From Nectonema munidae (lineage: Eukaryota > Nematomorpha > Nectonematoida > Nectonematidae): DNA of 64,000 nucleotides. A model generated the notes under the pieces. It saw only the letters and a list, made by a program, of their open reading frames with translations. It was not told where the DNA came from and did not search any database. A program made the position numbers and the translations under genes. This document shows positions 11,890-23,749 of this stretch, in pieces (position 1 is the stretch's first letter; each line of letters opens with the position of its first letter). The stretch covers positions 186,001 to 250,000 of the forward strand of contig JAUIRK010001040.1 of the NCBI GenBank assembly GCA_030549495.1, read 5' to 3'.

Positions 11890-12030
11890 AGAAAGAAAGA
11901 AAGAAATTTATTAGCGCACATAAAAATAAAAAATAAATATATTTCACAAAATTACAAATTATTATAAAAAAAATAGGTAAAACTGTTTGTGTAGCTTGTC
12001 CCACACAAAGACCTCTCTCTCTATTTTTAT
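11890..12030 (-). mobile_element. LINE 3' end with microsatellite tail
   Basis: On the minus strand this reads tgtgcgctaataaat followed by (TTTC)n, the same arrangement as the 3' ends of the two longer LINEs in the window (AATAAAT plus a pyrimidine microsatellite). Only the last ~140 bp is recognisable. A SINE follows immediately on the plus side. Confidence 0.5.
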
Positions 12031-12033
12031 CAT

Positions 12034-12179
12034 GGGGCGTGAGTAGGGTTGGTTAGATGCTGGATTTGATAAATCAAGGTCTTGGGTTCGATCCCACATC
12101 AAGCCTACTTTCCTCATAGTTCGATACAAGCGGCGCAATTGTGCCTTCTCGATGAAAACAACCTATGGTACCTTTACCT
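12034..12179 (+). mobile_element. tRNA-derived SINE, copy B
   Basis: About 146 bp, the best preserved copy: ggggcgtgagtagggttgg, B box ggttcgatccc, body catcaagcctactttcctca, tcgatacaagcggcgcaatt, and end ggtacctttacc. The 5' third with the A-box and B-box layout shows tRNA ancestry. Confidence 0.9.
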
Positions 12180-12525
12180 CTTTCAATGGGTTTGAAAAAT
12201 GATAAATGTAAAAAGGGTAAAAAATCAAAGCTCGATCTAACAATTATTTAATGTTGTAGTGCTTCTCGAAGCCCGAGCACCCTATTTATTTTGCGGACTT
12301 GAGCCCTCCCCCTCCACAATTTTTGACCTGAGCACCCTCTCCAATTCAATTTTTCAAGCTTAAATAAGTTTTAAATGAATTACATCCAATAAAGTGCACT
12401 TGTGAAGAAGTCTTTTCTTTGTACCTTGGTAGTTTCAAAAAATATATTATAAAATTGTCTAGAGTATTTTTTGAGTATCAAGCTGCTCTAACAATAGGAA
12501 TCAGTACTGCATCCTGTAAGAGAAC

Positions 12526-13076
12526 ATAGGTGCCGGCAGGATTATTTACAAATGGGGGCAAAAAATTTTTTTGATTCGATTTAAAGATTTAATTATTCTT
12601 TAAACTAAAACTGATTCTGTTTTTCACCTATAAGATGATTAAGAGAAAGGATTATACTAGACTTTCCCCTAAAACTCATCTTAATTTCAATCTCAATGAG
12701 ATCTGCTGCTTTAAATATGTTTTCCCCCATTTTATAGATTTTTGCTGAACAAATTATACTTAATTTATTATCATGTAAAAGGTTATATTTTATTATAATC
12801 TAAAAATAAATCCTTTATTGAAAAATGCATTACAAACAAAAATAACACATAGCTTATTAGAAAATAAAGCTTTTAGAAGAAAAGAGAACGTGTATATGAA
12901 TATAGGTATATATAAATAAAAAAATCACTTGGAGGGGATAGCTGCTTCTATTGGTCAAAAAGTAACTGAAGTCGTCTTTGATCTGTTTCGAATTTGTTTA
13001 CCGAATATTCCCGAAATATTTACATTTCCAGGAGGGGGCGTGTGCCCCTTCTTGTCCCAATGTCCCGGCGCCCATG
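12526..13076. mobile_element. non-autonomous hAT element with perfect target duplication
   Basis: A 551-bp element. Its left end reads cataggtgccggcag and its right end, on the other strand, reads catgggcgccgggac, giving an imperfect ~14-bp terminal inverted repeat. It is flanked by a perfect 8-bp direct repeat, taagagaa, at 12,518-12,525 and 13,077-13,084, the duplication length typical of hAT transposition. The interior has no transposase. G-rich blocks (gggggcaaaa at the left, gggggcgtgtgcccc at the right) are subterminal. Confidence 0.75.
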
Positions 13077-13394
13077 TAAGAGAAGTTTTTCGACCCTTAA
13101 AAAAGTTCTCGAATTTTTGAACTATTGCTTTATTACTCTAAAAATGATATATTGTTAATAAAATTATTTTCTTCTTTCAGTTTTGTTTTATAATAGTTAA
13201 TTATACTCCTCAATCCCCATCACTTTACTTTTATAACCTTCTTTAGATCTTGTCCCTATATTTACCCACCTTGTTGATAAGACTGTGAATCAAGCATGAA
13301 TTCTTTACAGGTTATCTCCAGGAGATAAACTAAACCAATTGGGTTTTAGGAGATAAATTGTAGATTTGCTTCTAACAAAAAATAGAAACATAGG

Positions 13395-13895
13395 TAATTA
13401 CTGATTCTAAAAGACATAATACAGCCTGTCGTATTCTCTGAAGACTCTTAGCAAAATTTTAAGCAAATAAGCAATTAAGTTTTAGCTTGTTGAATGACCT
13501 TTCATGGGAAGCAATAGAAGTTCCAATTGTCAGCATGATCCTTAGAGCCACATGTAGATTCAGACAGTGTCCAGAGTGCAAGGACAGAAAACCAAGTAAC
13601 TCCATAGCGTTTGCCGGTTTTTCCTTCCGAGGTTTCAAAAACATTTGAATGTCCTCTATTTCCATGTCAAGCTCTGTTGTGTTGACGTCAGTGGCAATGA
13701 AATGGCGCCCCCTAGGTGTGGCGCCCCGGGGCAATTGCCCCCACTGCCCTCCCTCTTTAACTGCCCTGTCGTCAGCACAGGCTATATTTTCATCCGTCTC
13801 ACTTTCTTAAAATGAACTTGATTCGCTAATTTCATCGAAAATAGACCAATCACTTGACTCTTGAACAAAACTACTCGAAGATGAAGATTCCATGG
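13395..13895 (-). pseudogene. hAT transposase fossil, C-terminal dimerisation domain
   Basis: On the minus strand, MELLGFLSLHSGHCLNLHVA, then LRIMLTIGTSIASHERSFNK and LKLN match the hAT C-terminal dimerisation region of the ZMYM-type transposases (NLxxALRILLTIPVTVASAERSFSKLKL). The frame continues upstream on the same strand to an ATG at about 13,893 (MESSSSSSFVQESSDWS), with one stop in between. A G/C-rich block resembling a hAT terminus (ggcgccccggggcaattgcc, 13,719-13,738) separates the two halves. That suggests an insertion or internal deletion joined a 5' piece to the 3' domain. A stop follows LNCLFA, with family-like sequence beyond it. Confidence 0.75.
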
Positions 13896-14267
13896 AAAAG
13901 ATCTGAAATCTTGGAATGAGTACTGGAAGCTTTGAGTATGGAAGGAGTAAAACGAGAAGAAAAAAGAGCGAGTAACGAAGGCGGTAAAATGTAAAGAAAC
14001 TAGATCAATATTATATAGGATGAAATGGAATATTCGATCAGACAGTTATCAGAGTTGAATACCATTTATGCACACATGGTATACTGCTCAATGAAAACGT
14101 AATATTTCAAGGTTTTTTCTTTCCGAAGAATAGTTGATGAATTATCCTTTGCGTAAACAATCAAAGTGTTTTTATTATTATATCTTGCTGTGAAAATTTG
14201 ATGTGAAGAACAAGTGATTTATTGTGATATCGTGTTTATTCTCAACACTTAGCAAGAATTAGAGTCA

Positions 14268-14800
14268 AAACGCTCAAAAACCAAAACGCCTGAAACCAAA
14301 ACGCCCGATACCAAAACACCCGATAAAAGAACGTCTGAAACATGAATCTACAAAAAATATTTAAAAATTTAAGATTTTTTCGTGTATCTACCCTTTTTTC
14401 CAATTATTATCTAATATATTTTTCTAAGAATTTGTTAAATTTAACACTTTGTTGTTTCACATGCATAAAAAACAGATACAAGAATCCTAATTTATCAATC
14501 TTATCCAATCGAACTACTCCTGAAATTTTGAACCAAAATCAGAAATTATTTATATTTTTGTTTTCCTGTTTAATTTAGTAACATTTTTTCTGGTTTTAAA
14601 CTGATTTTCCATTTAAATTGGTTGTTTAATTGTTTTTCAAACCAAAGAAATAATGTATTTTTGTATGATCACTTTTATCTTTCAAGTCAAATTGATCGCT
14701 ATCATTTCGTGTCAAATCGACCGTTTTTAAAACTGTCCAAATAGAATTAACTTAAAAAAATACTAACGCCCGAATTATTATTTTCGGGCGTTTTTTTTGG
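14268..14800. mobile_element. foldback-like element with 15-bp terminal repeats
   Basis: The left edge has four to five tandem degenerate 15-mers (ccaaaacgcccgata and variants, 14,285-14,342). The right edge is a hairpin, acgcccga ... tcgggcgt, at 14,764-14,793, followed by a T run, so that the aaaacgcccg word appears inverted at the two ends. The interior is AT-rich without a transposase. The limits are approximate. Confidence 0.4.
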
Positions 14801-14879
14801 AATGATATTTGCATTATGCCATGAGGATATGGTAAGTAAGAAGCTCTCTATCTAAATAGCCCCTTTTCAACAAAACATG

Positions 14880-16020
14880 CAAAGAATAGAGGTGTGAGTT
14901 TTTTCAATGCAGAACATTTTTCATCAAAAGCATATATTATCTGTTTGAAGCAACAACAGGATCATGCAGGTGACGCAATTACCAAAAGCATGGATAAAAT
15001 GAATGAGAAATGCTTAGCCTCTACATGTATAGTTTTCGCTACAATATACAGTTTGGCAAAAAGAAGCAGACCATTTTCTGATGTTGAAGATGAGATCGAA
15101 CTTCAAATAAAAAATGAAGTTGACATGGGATTTGGACTTCATTCTCGTAAAACTGATGTGAAAATAGTTGATCACATTGCAAAAGATATAAAGAAAAAAA
15201 TTTTCACTAAAATTATTGAACAAAAGTTGGAAATTTGTGTAATCCTGGATGAAGCTTCATCCATATCTAATAAGCCCACTATTATAATTTTTATGAAGAT
15301 TGAATAATTTTTATGAGATAGGGATTGATCACCAACAGTATTTTTTGATTTAGTTGAATTGGAGGGACAAGGAGCTGAACAAATATACGCGTCACTTTTA
15401 AAAAGTTAACATGATGGTGGGTTCAATGATCAATATTTGGGAAATAATTTGATTGCTTTCTGCTCAGATGGGGCAAGGGTAATGCTTGGCGGCCTATCTG
15501 GAGTAGGAAGTAGGCTTAAAAAACAGTATCCTATTATCCTTTGGCATTGCTTAAATCATCATTTGCAACTTGTTTTGGACGATTCTGTTAAAGACATAAA
15601 ACAAGTAAACATTTAAAAAATTTTATAGATAAAATCTACAAAATTTTTCATCAATCAAATAAAAATCAATTACAACTCTTCAATATTTCTGTATAGCTTG
15701 GGGCAAGAAATTCTTAAAATAGGAAGAGTTTTACGACCAAGGTAGGCTACTTGCAGTCTAAGATATGCCCTAGCTTTGTGGCGTGCTTATCCAGCATTGT
15801 ACAATTATTTTACTAGTGAAGCAGATTATTCAGGGATGGCTGCACGGCTTTGCAATAAGCATTTCTTGGAGCATCAGCTCTTATGATAGATATACTCCAA
15901 GAAATTTCTTTGCTTTCCAATGCTCTTCAAGCGAGATGTTTAACATTTACCAAAGCTGAGCATCTAATAAAAAGAACTATCAAAGCGTTTGAATTGCTTA
16001 AAGAAAGGAAGGGAAAAATA
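14880..16020 (+). pseudogene. KIAA1586-like hAT transposase fossil
   Basis: In order on the plus strand: DVEDEIELQIKNEVDMGFGL and HSRKTDVKIVDHIAKDIKKK (14.9-15.3 kb), FFDLVELEGQGAEQIYASLL (15.34 kb), NLIAFCSDGARVMLGGLSGV and LWHCLNHHLQLVLDDSVKD (15.45-15.6 kb), LRYALALWRAYPALYNYF (15.77 kb) and ISLLSNALQARCLTFTKAEH (15.9 kb). These follow the block order of the hAT transposase domesticated in vertebrates as the KIAA1586 SUMO ligase. The DGA..ML and HCLNH..L blocks belong to its RNase-H-like core. At least three stops or frameshifts separate the blocks and the C-terminal dimerisation domain is absent. Confidence 0.85.
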
Positions 16021-16201
16021 TTCTATTTGATAGAGATTTTTTTCATATAATATCGTAATTTGCAGAATAATAAATATATAATAAAGTATATTTAATATTT
16101 TTACTTTTTCCTTCGGAATATACTGAATCATGAAATCTACAAGCAACAATATACATTAATTTATATGAAATCAATGACAACCTAAAAATGTATTTTAGCA
16201 T

Positions 16202-16474
16202 GTGTATTCAGAATTACATAATCACACATCTTCACGTTTTCATATCAATACAGCAGTAATGACTCTATTATTATTATATGAAGGTTTTCGTCAACCCGTT
16301 TTATTTAAAATTGTTTTAGGTAATTATTTCCTTATTTTCCTCCGTTCATGGTGGCCCACAAAAGCCTCAAATCACATTCTCTTTTATTATATGACATTTT
16401 TTCAAACGTACATATTAGTTCGAATGTTGGAAAATTTACAATTTTGTAATAGAACCGGCTGGAGAAAAATTTGA
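16202..16474 (+). other. unrecognised ORF between transposon remains
   Basis: A 90-codon hydrophobic frame (LLLLYEGFRQPVLFK ... RSWWPTKASNH). I know no family for it. It sits between a hAT fossil and a LINE tail and is more likely chance or transposon-derived than a host gene. Confidence 0.15.
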
Positions 16475-16479
16475 ATTGT

Positions 16480-16746
16480 AGACAGAGAGAGAGATTTATT
16501 TACATATCAAAAAAATAAAAATACAAAATCGAAATTAATATTGATCAAAGAAAAAAAAATTTAATTTAACACATAGACATTAATTTGACAGCTTGATATG
16601 AGATCAATTCAAAAGGTAAAATAAACCCGCTTATAGAATTACTCATAGATAAACCAATTACATAATTGAGATATAACATTTTCATATTTGAAAAAAGGAA
16701 AAGATTAAGTCATCATAACTAACAAATGAGAAAAAAAAATAAATAA
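16480..16746 (-). mobile_element. probable LINE 3' UTR and tail
   Basis: The minus strand ends tgtaaataaatctctctctc, the AATAAAT-plus-microsatellite pattern of the LINE tails in this window. The preceding ~250 bp is AT-rich. It could be the 3' end of the minus-strand LINE whose endonuclease lies at 17.2-17.9 kb, with the intervening reverse transcriptase lost, or a separate truncated copy. Confidence 0.4.
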
Positions 16747-17072
16747 CAATGCCCGCGTTAAAGCTAAATTTCAAGGGGGGCTGAAATGGGGCAAAGAAAC
16801 ACATTTGCAAAAAATTTATTTCCTATATTACTTTATATCCTATATTACTTTGCTGAAAAGCATGAAGTACTTCTGTATAAAAACCTATAGAAATCTCATA
16901 TTATACATACACATACACCAGCATTTATATAAGAATATTGTGTACAATTTTTGCTTATTTATTTTTCCTTTAAAAAGTGCATGGGGCAAAACCAAAAATT
17001 TTAGGGGGGCAAAGATTAATACAGGGGGGGGGGGGCACGTGCCCCAAAATTATATAGGTAGCGCGGGCACTG
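16747..17072. mobile_element. hAT-type MITE
   Basis: Left end caatgcccgcgtt; the right end on the other strand reads cagtgcccgcgct. This is a 13-bp near-perfect inverted repeat with the CA(G/A)TG start typical of hAT elements. Length is about 326 bp. It includes a long G run next to cacgtgcccc. Flanks are ataaataa and aaataaaa, compatible with a degraded or low-complexity 8-bp duplication. No coding capacity. Confidence 0.65.
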
Positions 17073-17214
17073 AAATAAAATAAAGGATAACATGAAATAT
17101 AAACCAGCACAATTCATGCTATATAATCATTAAGAAATGCCCAATAAATAAACACTTTGATGTAAGCAAAAGAGTAATTAACTAATAGAAGATAATGACT
17201 TACATTTCTGTAAT

Positions 17215-17945
17215 TTGTACATAATAAATTGCCTAGATGTTTTCATTCTAAAGAAATGGGTGTTCATCATATACAGCAGGATCTATGACAACGTCTATCA
17301 AGCTCGAAGTTGAACTTTAAAAAATCATTGAAAATATAAGGAAGGCGAGCTATCAGGAATTGAGTAGCGTTATGTATACTATCTATTATTATAAGCCTCA
17401 AAGTAGAGGCCATAGTGGCTGGATCATATGAGTAAGTTGCAGCAAAGTTATACCAATCAAAAGAAGCGAAATAAGAATAAAAGTTAGGATAAGAAAAAAA
17501 AGATATACATTTGTTTTCTTTTCGTAATCAGCATGAGTTTTAAGCGATAAAATTATTGGGTAGCGATCAGATATATTATTCTCAATAACATATGTATCAT
17601 AATTATTTAAATAGAAAGGAACAAAAAATTGCCAAGAAGTGAAGAAGATTGAAAGAGCGTTTCATTCGTTATTCCTGGCTTAAAAGAGTTAGAGATGAAA
17701 CTGTGAAGAAATTTTGAACTGAGTTCGTATTCTTGTACTCAAAAAGATTATAATTAAAGTCACCCGCAAATATCAAAATACTTCAGGCCTATTGTTTCTT
17801 TAAGTAGTGTATTAATTTATCAAAATGAGAGGTTTCGGCATATTTAGAGTAAGGATGCCTATAAATATTTGTTAAAATCATACTTTTACCTTTGGTCAGA
17901 TACAAAAAAATTCAAACGTCAGATCAATTAAATCTATGTTTAGTA
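17215..17945 (-). mobile_element. LINE endonuclease fragment, inverted
   Basis: On the minus strand: NIYRHPYSKYAETSHFDKL, then ILIFAGDFNYNLFEY and NNISDRYPIILSLKTHADYE. These are the GxYRxP, GDFN and SDHxPI motifs of the LINE apurinic endonuclease. A degraded linker follows (DPATMASTLRLIIIDSIHNA). It lies in opposite orientation directly upstream of the plus-strand LINE at 18.6 kb, which lacks its endonuclease. Confidence 0.75.
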
Positions 17946-18639
17946 GACTGTCCCCAAAAAATAAAATATAAAATTATTTAAAGAATACCTTTTTAAAATG
18001 TTCTACTACATCAAAAAAATAATATATATAAAAATTTTATTTTAATTAATAATTGTTTAGTGACTGCTCAATAGTCTTAATTATATATGTATGTAAATGT
18101 AATTACTAATAAAAATTTTGGTTTAATTATGCATAAATGTTAAAAATTATTTATAAAAAAGTGAAAACTCAATATGGAAGCATAAACAAATAAAAAAAAT
18201 AAAATTTTAAAAATGCCTTTGCTGATAGACAATACGCTTGCCATGATTAAGTGATGTTCTCTTTATTATCTCATATTTTATCTTATGAATCAATGTGCTC
18301 TCTTGAATAGAATAGGATATCTAGTACAAATTTGTTTTTCATTATAGAAAAATTGTCAACTTCTAAAAAAAATCTCTCCCATAAAAGCGTCAATATTCAT
18401 ATGTATAATTCTTCGAAACTTTCAGCTTCTCAAAGAGATTCAACTCCAGCAAATCTCAAATAGCGAAAAAATTAAAAGAAAGGTCATGTTTAATTCATAA
18501 CTTTGAATTTTCAGATGTTTTACCAGGTATGCGCATTTGAATCATATAAACATTTGTTTATAAGCTTCAATAATTTTAATGCAATTCTCTTTCAAATTTC
18601 CAGTCAATAATAATAATCTTTCAAAAATTGTGTCTAATT

Positions 18640-21136
18640 TGAAATTAGATTAGAAAATTGTGTCCTTGAAATAATCTTTTCAAGGCTTCTTTATTATAAA
18701 ATAATTGAACTTATGAACAGTAACACATATACTAAAACAAATTATCATAATTCTAAATACAAAACCAAGCGGAAAAGTTGGATAAGTTTTGAAGCAATAA
18801 ATTTGATAAAAGTAAGAGATACTATTTTTAGAAAATTAAAAAAGCATCCCTTTAACATTACTCTAAAACAAAACTTTCTACTCTATAGAAATAAAATTAA
18901 AAAAGTCATTAAAGAATTGAAGCAAAAATACTATTTGTCTATATTTAATGATACGCAATCTCAAACAGAAACTTGGAAGATGCTTAACAAATTGATGAAA
19001 CCGAAAATAATCAAAACTATACAAATTTTGCAAAATGATAAACTGGTCACTGATAAAAAATCCATAGCTGATGAATTCAACAATGTATTTACTAAATCAG
19101 GTATAGTCAACACTGATGAAAATTTGAAACTGTTTAAAACTTTTTTAAAAAAAGCAAGTTCTACTTTTAGTTTCAATAAAGTAACTCAAGATGTTATGAT
19201 AGCCTTAAGTAATATCAAATCAAAATCAACAAAAGACATATATGGACTTTCAATTTTAAATGTTATACTGATTTTTGAAGTAATCAAAAAATATTTAGTT
19301 ATATTGTTCAATTCCTGTATTGAACACCAAATATTCCCTGATTTTTTTAAGCTTTCAAAGGTTTTACCAATTTACAAAAAAGGTCAAAGATCTATTTGTG
19401 AAAATTATAGACCCATCAGTATAATAACATCTCTGTCGAAAATCTTCGAAAGGTTACTTTATGATCAGATATTTTCCTATATATATCAGAATGAGATTTT
19501 ATATACTTGTCAATTTGCATTTAGACCCAATTATTCGTCAACATATCTCCATTCATATTTTTTAAACGAAGTTTCTACTCTACTAGATAGATCTGATGAA
19601 GCTTTAGTTATATTTGTTGATTTATCTAAAGCTTTTGATTGTGTGTTACATAAAATATTGATAGATAAGTTACAGTACCTTGGATTCTCCTCACAGGCAA
19701 TGAATCTCTTATCTTCTTACCTAACTTTACGTCGTCAGCGGGTCGAAGTTGAGGGAGTTTTCTCCAACGAGAGTATTATTTTTAATGCCGTACCTCAAGG
19801 TGGTATACTTGCCCCATTACTGTTTTCCCTGTTCATAAATGATCTTCCTATGTGTAATGAAAAAACTAAGTTTTTAATGTTTGCAGATGACATCACTGCT
19901 ATAGTTCCTCTATCAGAACTGAGCCCATCATGTTGCTATATTGACCAAGTTATTAATCCAGTTTTTGATTGGTGTAGAGCAAATTTTCTCTAAGTAAATG
20001 GTAATAAAACAAAAGCTATGTTTTTTTCAAATAAGAAAAAAAGAATTGAATGTAAAAATAAAATTGAAATTGTTGAGGAATATAATCTACTAGGCTTGAG
20101 AATAAATCGTTATTTGAATTGGAAAACTCATATAAGTTTTTTGGAAACTAAGCTATGCTCTATAAACGGCATTATGAAAAAGTATAAAAATGAGTTGCCT
20201 ACACATTCGAAGCTGGTAATATATAAAAGTTAGTTTTTACCGCACTGTTACTACAGTATTATAAATTGGGGATACAGTGACATTACCAAACTGTTTCAAC
20301 TTCAGAAAAAGTCAATAAGGTTAGTATTTAATCAGCCCTCATTAAGTCATACAACTCTCTTTTTCATGCAAAACAATTTATTGAAATTAAAAGATATATA
20401 CTATATGCAAATCTCTAATTTTACATACAAGCTCTTTTCGAATACTTTGCCTACAATATTCAGTCCATGGATTGCAATCAATAGTGGATCTAAGAATTAT
20501 TGTCTTAGAAATTCTAGTAGTTTACCAATAATAAGGACTAAGCTTGTCTCTACGAAAAATTCCTTAAGACATAGAATAATAAAACACTGGAATAAATTTC
20601 TTTTGAAATTCGGAATAGAAAAGTCTTTGAGATATTTCAAGAATACACTACAAATGTTTTTGTTAAATAAATATGATCAGACCTGTACAAATAAAAAATG
20701 TTTTGTTTGTAAACTGCAAATGTAAACTTATCATGTTTTAATGTTCTTTCGCATCTCTTTATTATACATATATATATATTCAGTTTTATAAAACAAACAC
20801 TTTTTTTATTATTTTGATATTATACAATATCCTTGCCAACCAAAGATGTTCCAACAAGCCTTTTTTTCATTTTATTCTCAACCGCCTCTTACCAAAAAGA
20901 TTGCTCATGGAAGTGATTACACAACGGCTGACGCTTTAAAATCGTCCATGATGTCTCTCCAATCCTTAAGAAGGAAAAAAAATATATATTTATCATTTTG
21001 AACATAAGACATCTTTTTTTTCTATATCCATAGCAGAAAATGATTTGCATGTTTACGTATCATCTCGTTATATATATATATATTTTTTTCCTGTCCATTA
21101 TTTTACGATATAATAAATTTCTTCTTCTTCTTCTTA
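18640..21136 (+). mobile_element. jockey/CR1-type LINE, 5'-truncated
   Basis: Carries the endonuclease-RT linker, reverse transcriptase and C-terminus, then a ~400-bp 3' UTR ending ataataaatt plus (TTC)n at about 21,117-21,136. RT blocks are YRPISIITSLSKIFERLL, FVDLSKAFDCVLH, VPQGGILAPLLFSLFINDLP and FADD at 19,880-19,891. The C-terminus has QLQKKSIRLVFNQPSLSHTT and FTYKLFSNTLPTIFSPW. The reading frame never shifts between 18,713 and 20,725. Only two stop codons interrupt it (19,991 and 20,231), so it is a moderately young copy. The endonuclease is missing in this orientation. Confidence 0.92.
18713..19993 (+). pseudogene. LINE reverse transcriptase, first open segment
   Basis: A 426-codon frame that includes a basic linker (RKSWISFEAINLI), RT palm blocks A (LSKAFDCV) and C (FADDITAI), and the VPQGGI turn. 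It ends at a stop after WCRANFL, where relatives read on (VNGNKTKAMFFS follows in the same frame). The next segments, 20,018-20,233 and 20,366-20,725, are the same frame after a second stop. The ATG at 18,713 is not a genuine start since the frame extends upstream. Confidence 0.85.
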
Positions 21137-21139
21137 ATC

Positions 21140-22020
21140 TTTCAAACCGCAGCTGTATTTTACATTTCATTTTTTAGGCTATCAAATCAAAAGACTGCGG
21201 CAATAATCAATTTTGTGCGAATTTAAGTGAATTTATTGCAGTTTTCAAATTGTTTTTATCAAGATATTCTCAAATATTCTTTTTTAAACTAGAATATCCA
21301 TCTTTCAAATAAATTTTATGCAAGGAATTATTCTAAAGTTTTTATCAAGAACAAATTCCAGTATAGTTATTTCATCACTACAACTAAGTGTATGTTTATC
21401 GGTAAATACACCTTTAAATAGAATGTCTTTGCTCTGAGAAAATTTAGAAGTGATCATTATTTTTATTAAATTTTTCATTATTTTTTTCAATTTATCAAAA
21501 AAAAAGAGGAAATACATTTCAAAAATTTTATATCAAAAGATGATTAAATTTGTATTACTTCTGCATATACATATTATTTGTGATGAACCAAGATATAAAA
21601 TATTATTTTTTCTACATTTCATTTGATATGAAAGAGGTGATATAAATTATTAGTTTTTTATTAGTTTGACACAATTTAATTTATAATTTTCACAACTTTT
21701 TCAATTTGTTGAAAATTTTTCATTCAGTTATAAATTGAATGAATTATGATGAACGTTGAAAGAAAGATATTTGTATTTGGACTTTGTGTTTATAAAAGAT
21801 TTCTTCACTTTTAATCATGATAGATAAAAAAATTTCTATCTATATTATAACTATTTTTTGTGCTTTTATTAACATTTTGGATTTTTCGTAAGTGAATTTT
21901 TTTATATTTTTCATGTGTTTTTTTTATTTTCTGTTTGTTAATCAATGTTAACCCTAGAAATATTTTTTGTTTTTTAAAATTTTTTTTTGTTATTTTCTTT
22001 TTTATCAACATTAATATTGT
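21140..22020. other. AT-rich, nothing recognised
   Basis: Low-complexity A/T-rich sequence. Open frames here (for example 21,811-22,029 on the minus strand) are lysine-rich or phenylalanine-rich artefacts of composition. Confidence 0.45.
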
Positions 22021-22168
22021 TTTTTTCATGGAAGCGGCTCATATGGGCCCTTTGAAATTCACTATATTGTTAATATTTACAATACTTGTATTGATTTATA
22101 ATTCATTTTGTACTCAACTCATTTTGCTAAAAGTGTGTTTTTTTAAATAAATCTTTTTCTTCTTTATA
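22020..22168 (+). mobile_element. LINE 3' UTR fragment (AAGCGGCTCAT family)
   Basis: Contains gaagcggctcatatgggccc and ends aaataaatctttttcttctt, an AATAAAT-plus-TTC tail. The AGCGGCT...GGCC..TTGA word recurs on the minus strand at 33,660-33,735 and 38,335-38,563, which defines a third LINE 3' UTR family. Confidence 0.55.
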
Positions 22169-22379
22169 TGATATAATGATACTATTGAAACAAATTTCAT
22201 TGGTTCTATATTAGTTGAGAATTTTTGAAATCTTTGCGATTTTTCAATGAATCTGAGCTTTCTTTCCTAAAATTAAGTTTTGATTAAGTCAGAAATTCAT
22301 TTTATATTCATGCTATGAAAGTCGGGAAAGTAAAGTTTTTATATGAATTGTGCATGAGCTATCGACACTTCAAAATGAG

Positions 22380-22790
22380 TTCTCAGTGGCCCTTAAAGTG
22401 GAGAGCTTTGCCAAGTTTACATCAAGCGAGGTGGAATTCTTGGGAAATTTACGCACTCGTTAGATTTTTTGTTGCCTAACTTGCGGAGACTCTTGATATT
22501 GCGTGTGAATTCATTTCCAACGATTGGGCAGACGCTTGGTTTCACTCCCAACATTATGATGAAGAGATATATGAGAAATTGTTGAAAGCCATTGAAAAGA
22601 CCCAATGTATTAAAGCTTTAAAATCCTTTAGAACACATCAAAAGAAGGAGAAGTTGAGATTAGATATAGCCAGGACGAATCAGAATGCCGAAAGAGCAAT
22701 AAAATTAATGAAGGAACTACATAACAATTCGAAAAAAATTGAGTATTTAAACATGAAATTTATAGGAAAAAAACAAATTCTGATTAATCG
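22380..22790 (+). pseudogene. fossil of a repeated uncharacterised protein family
   Basis: The plus strand reads LPSLHQARWNSWEIYALVRF, CEFISNDWADAWFHSQHYDE, CIKALKSFRTHQKK, LDIARTNQNAERAIKLMKEL and EYLNMKFIGKK. From memory this pattern (LPxxHxARWNSRAIYA ... SNQxAERAIKxM) belongs to a multi-copy uncharacterised protein family in invertebrates. It looks transposon-associated, but I cannot name it. One in-frame stop follows RFFVA. The ~130 codons are otherwise continuous. Function unknown. Confidence 0.5.
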
Positions 22791-23354
22791 CACTTTCAAA
22801 TTTTTCTTTCTCAAAATAAACTTTAATATCAAATTGATTATAAACCATTTTTTGAAAAATTAAATCATTTTTTAATTAAATAAAATGAGTCATCTTTTCA
22901 TTTTTTACGACAAAGGAGGGTGAGGTTTTTTTATTTTTTGCAAAAATAGTTTCAAATTCTTGATTTATGCATAAAAGCTCCTCCTTTAAGAATGGTGTCA
23001 AAAAAAATTTTTCTAGGGAATCACCCTACTAGGCATACAATAACATTTCTCTTGTTAATATATAGATAATAATTGACTATTATTATTTTTTTCAAGAATA
23101 AAATTAATTACATCCACATGAATAATACATCCATTCCATTTTAAAAATGTATGCTCCTCGAAAGAGAAAGAAATTAATAAGAGTAATTATATTTTTATTC
23201 TTATGAAATATTTATTAAGCAAAAATTGAATTAAATCCATAGAGACTTAATTCACTCAAAGCATATGATTTATTCGCTGTGAAAAGAGATGAAAATTATC
23301 ATTTTTGTTTGCATTGTGCTTATGCAACAAATATATAGATTATACAACTAATGA

Positions 23355-23502
23355 GGGGCATGAGTAGGGTTGGTTAGATGCTGGATTCGATAACTCAAGG
23401 TCTTGGGTTCGATCCCGTATCAAGCCTGCTTTCCTTATAGTTCGATACAAGCGGCGCAATTTTGCCTTATCGATGAAAACACCCTATGGTACATTTACCT
23501 TT
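23355..23502 (+). mobile_element. tRNA-derived SINE, copy C
   Basis: Full family layout: ggggcatgagtagggttgg, B box ggttcgatccc, catcaagcctg, tcgatacaagcggcgcaatt, and end ggtacatttacc. Very close to copy B. No clear target duplication. Confidence 0.9.
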
Positions 23503-23749
23503 ATGCATGTAAACGTCATGTCGACAATGTTTACAAAATCTTAGAGCCTTTGTACAAGATGTGTCAAATTGATTGATAAATCAGAAAATAGATATGAAAT
23601 TTGGTTTTGTATAATTACGATTTTCAAACAAGTCTTCATTTAATAAAAACTGTGAAGAAACCATATAAAGATTATACTTTTTTTCTTGTTTCTTTTTTCA
23701 TGCTGTCTCTAAATTGTGAAGAAATTAGATACCTTCAGAATCGAGAACA

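Noticed and set aside
14764-14800. Rho-independent terminator (GC hairpin plus T run)
   Set aside because: The genome is clearly eukaryotic. The hairpin is better explained as the inverted edge of a foldback-like element.
21811-22150. Lysine-rich and phenylalanine-rich ORFs
   Set aside because: Compositional artefacts of A/T-rich low-complexity DNA at a LINE 3' UTR.
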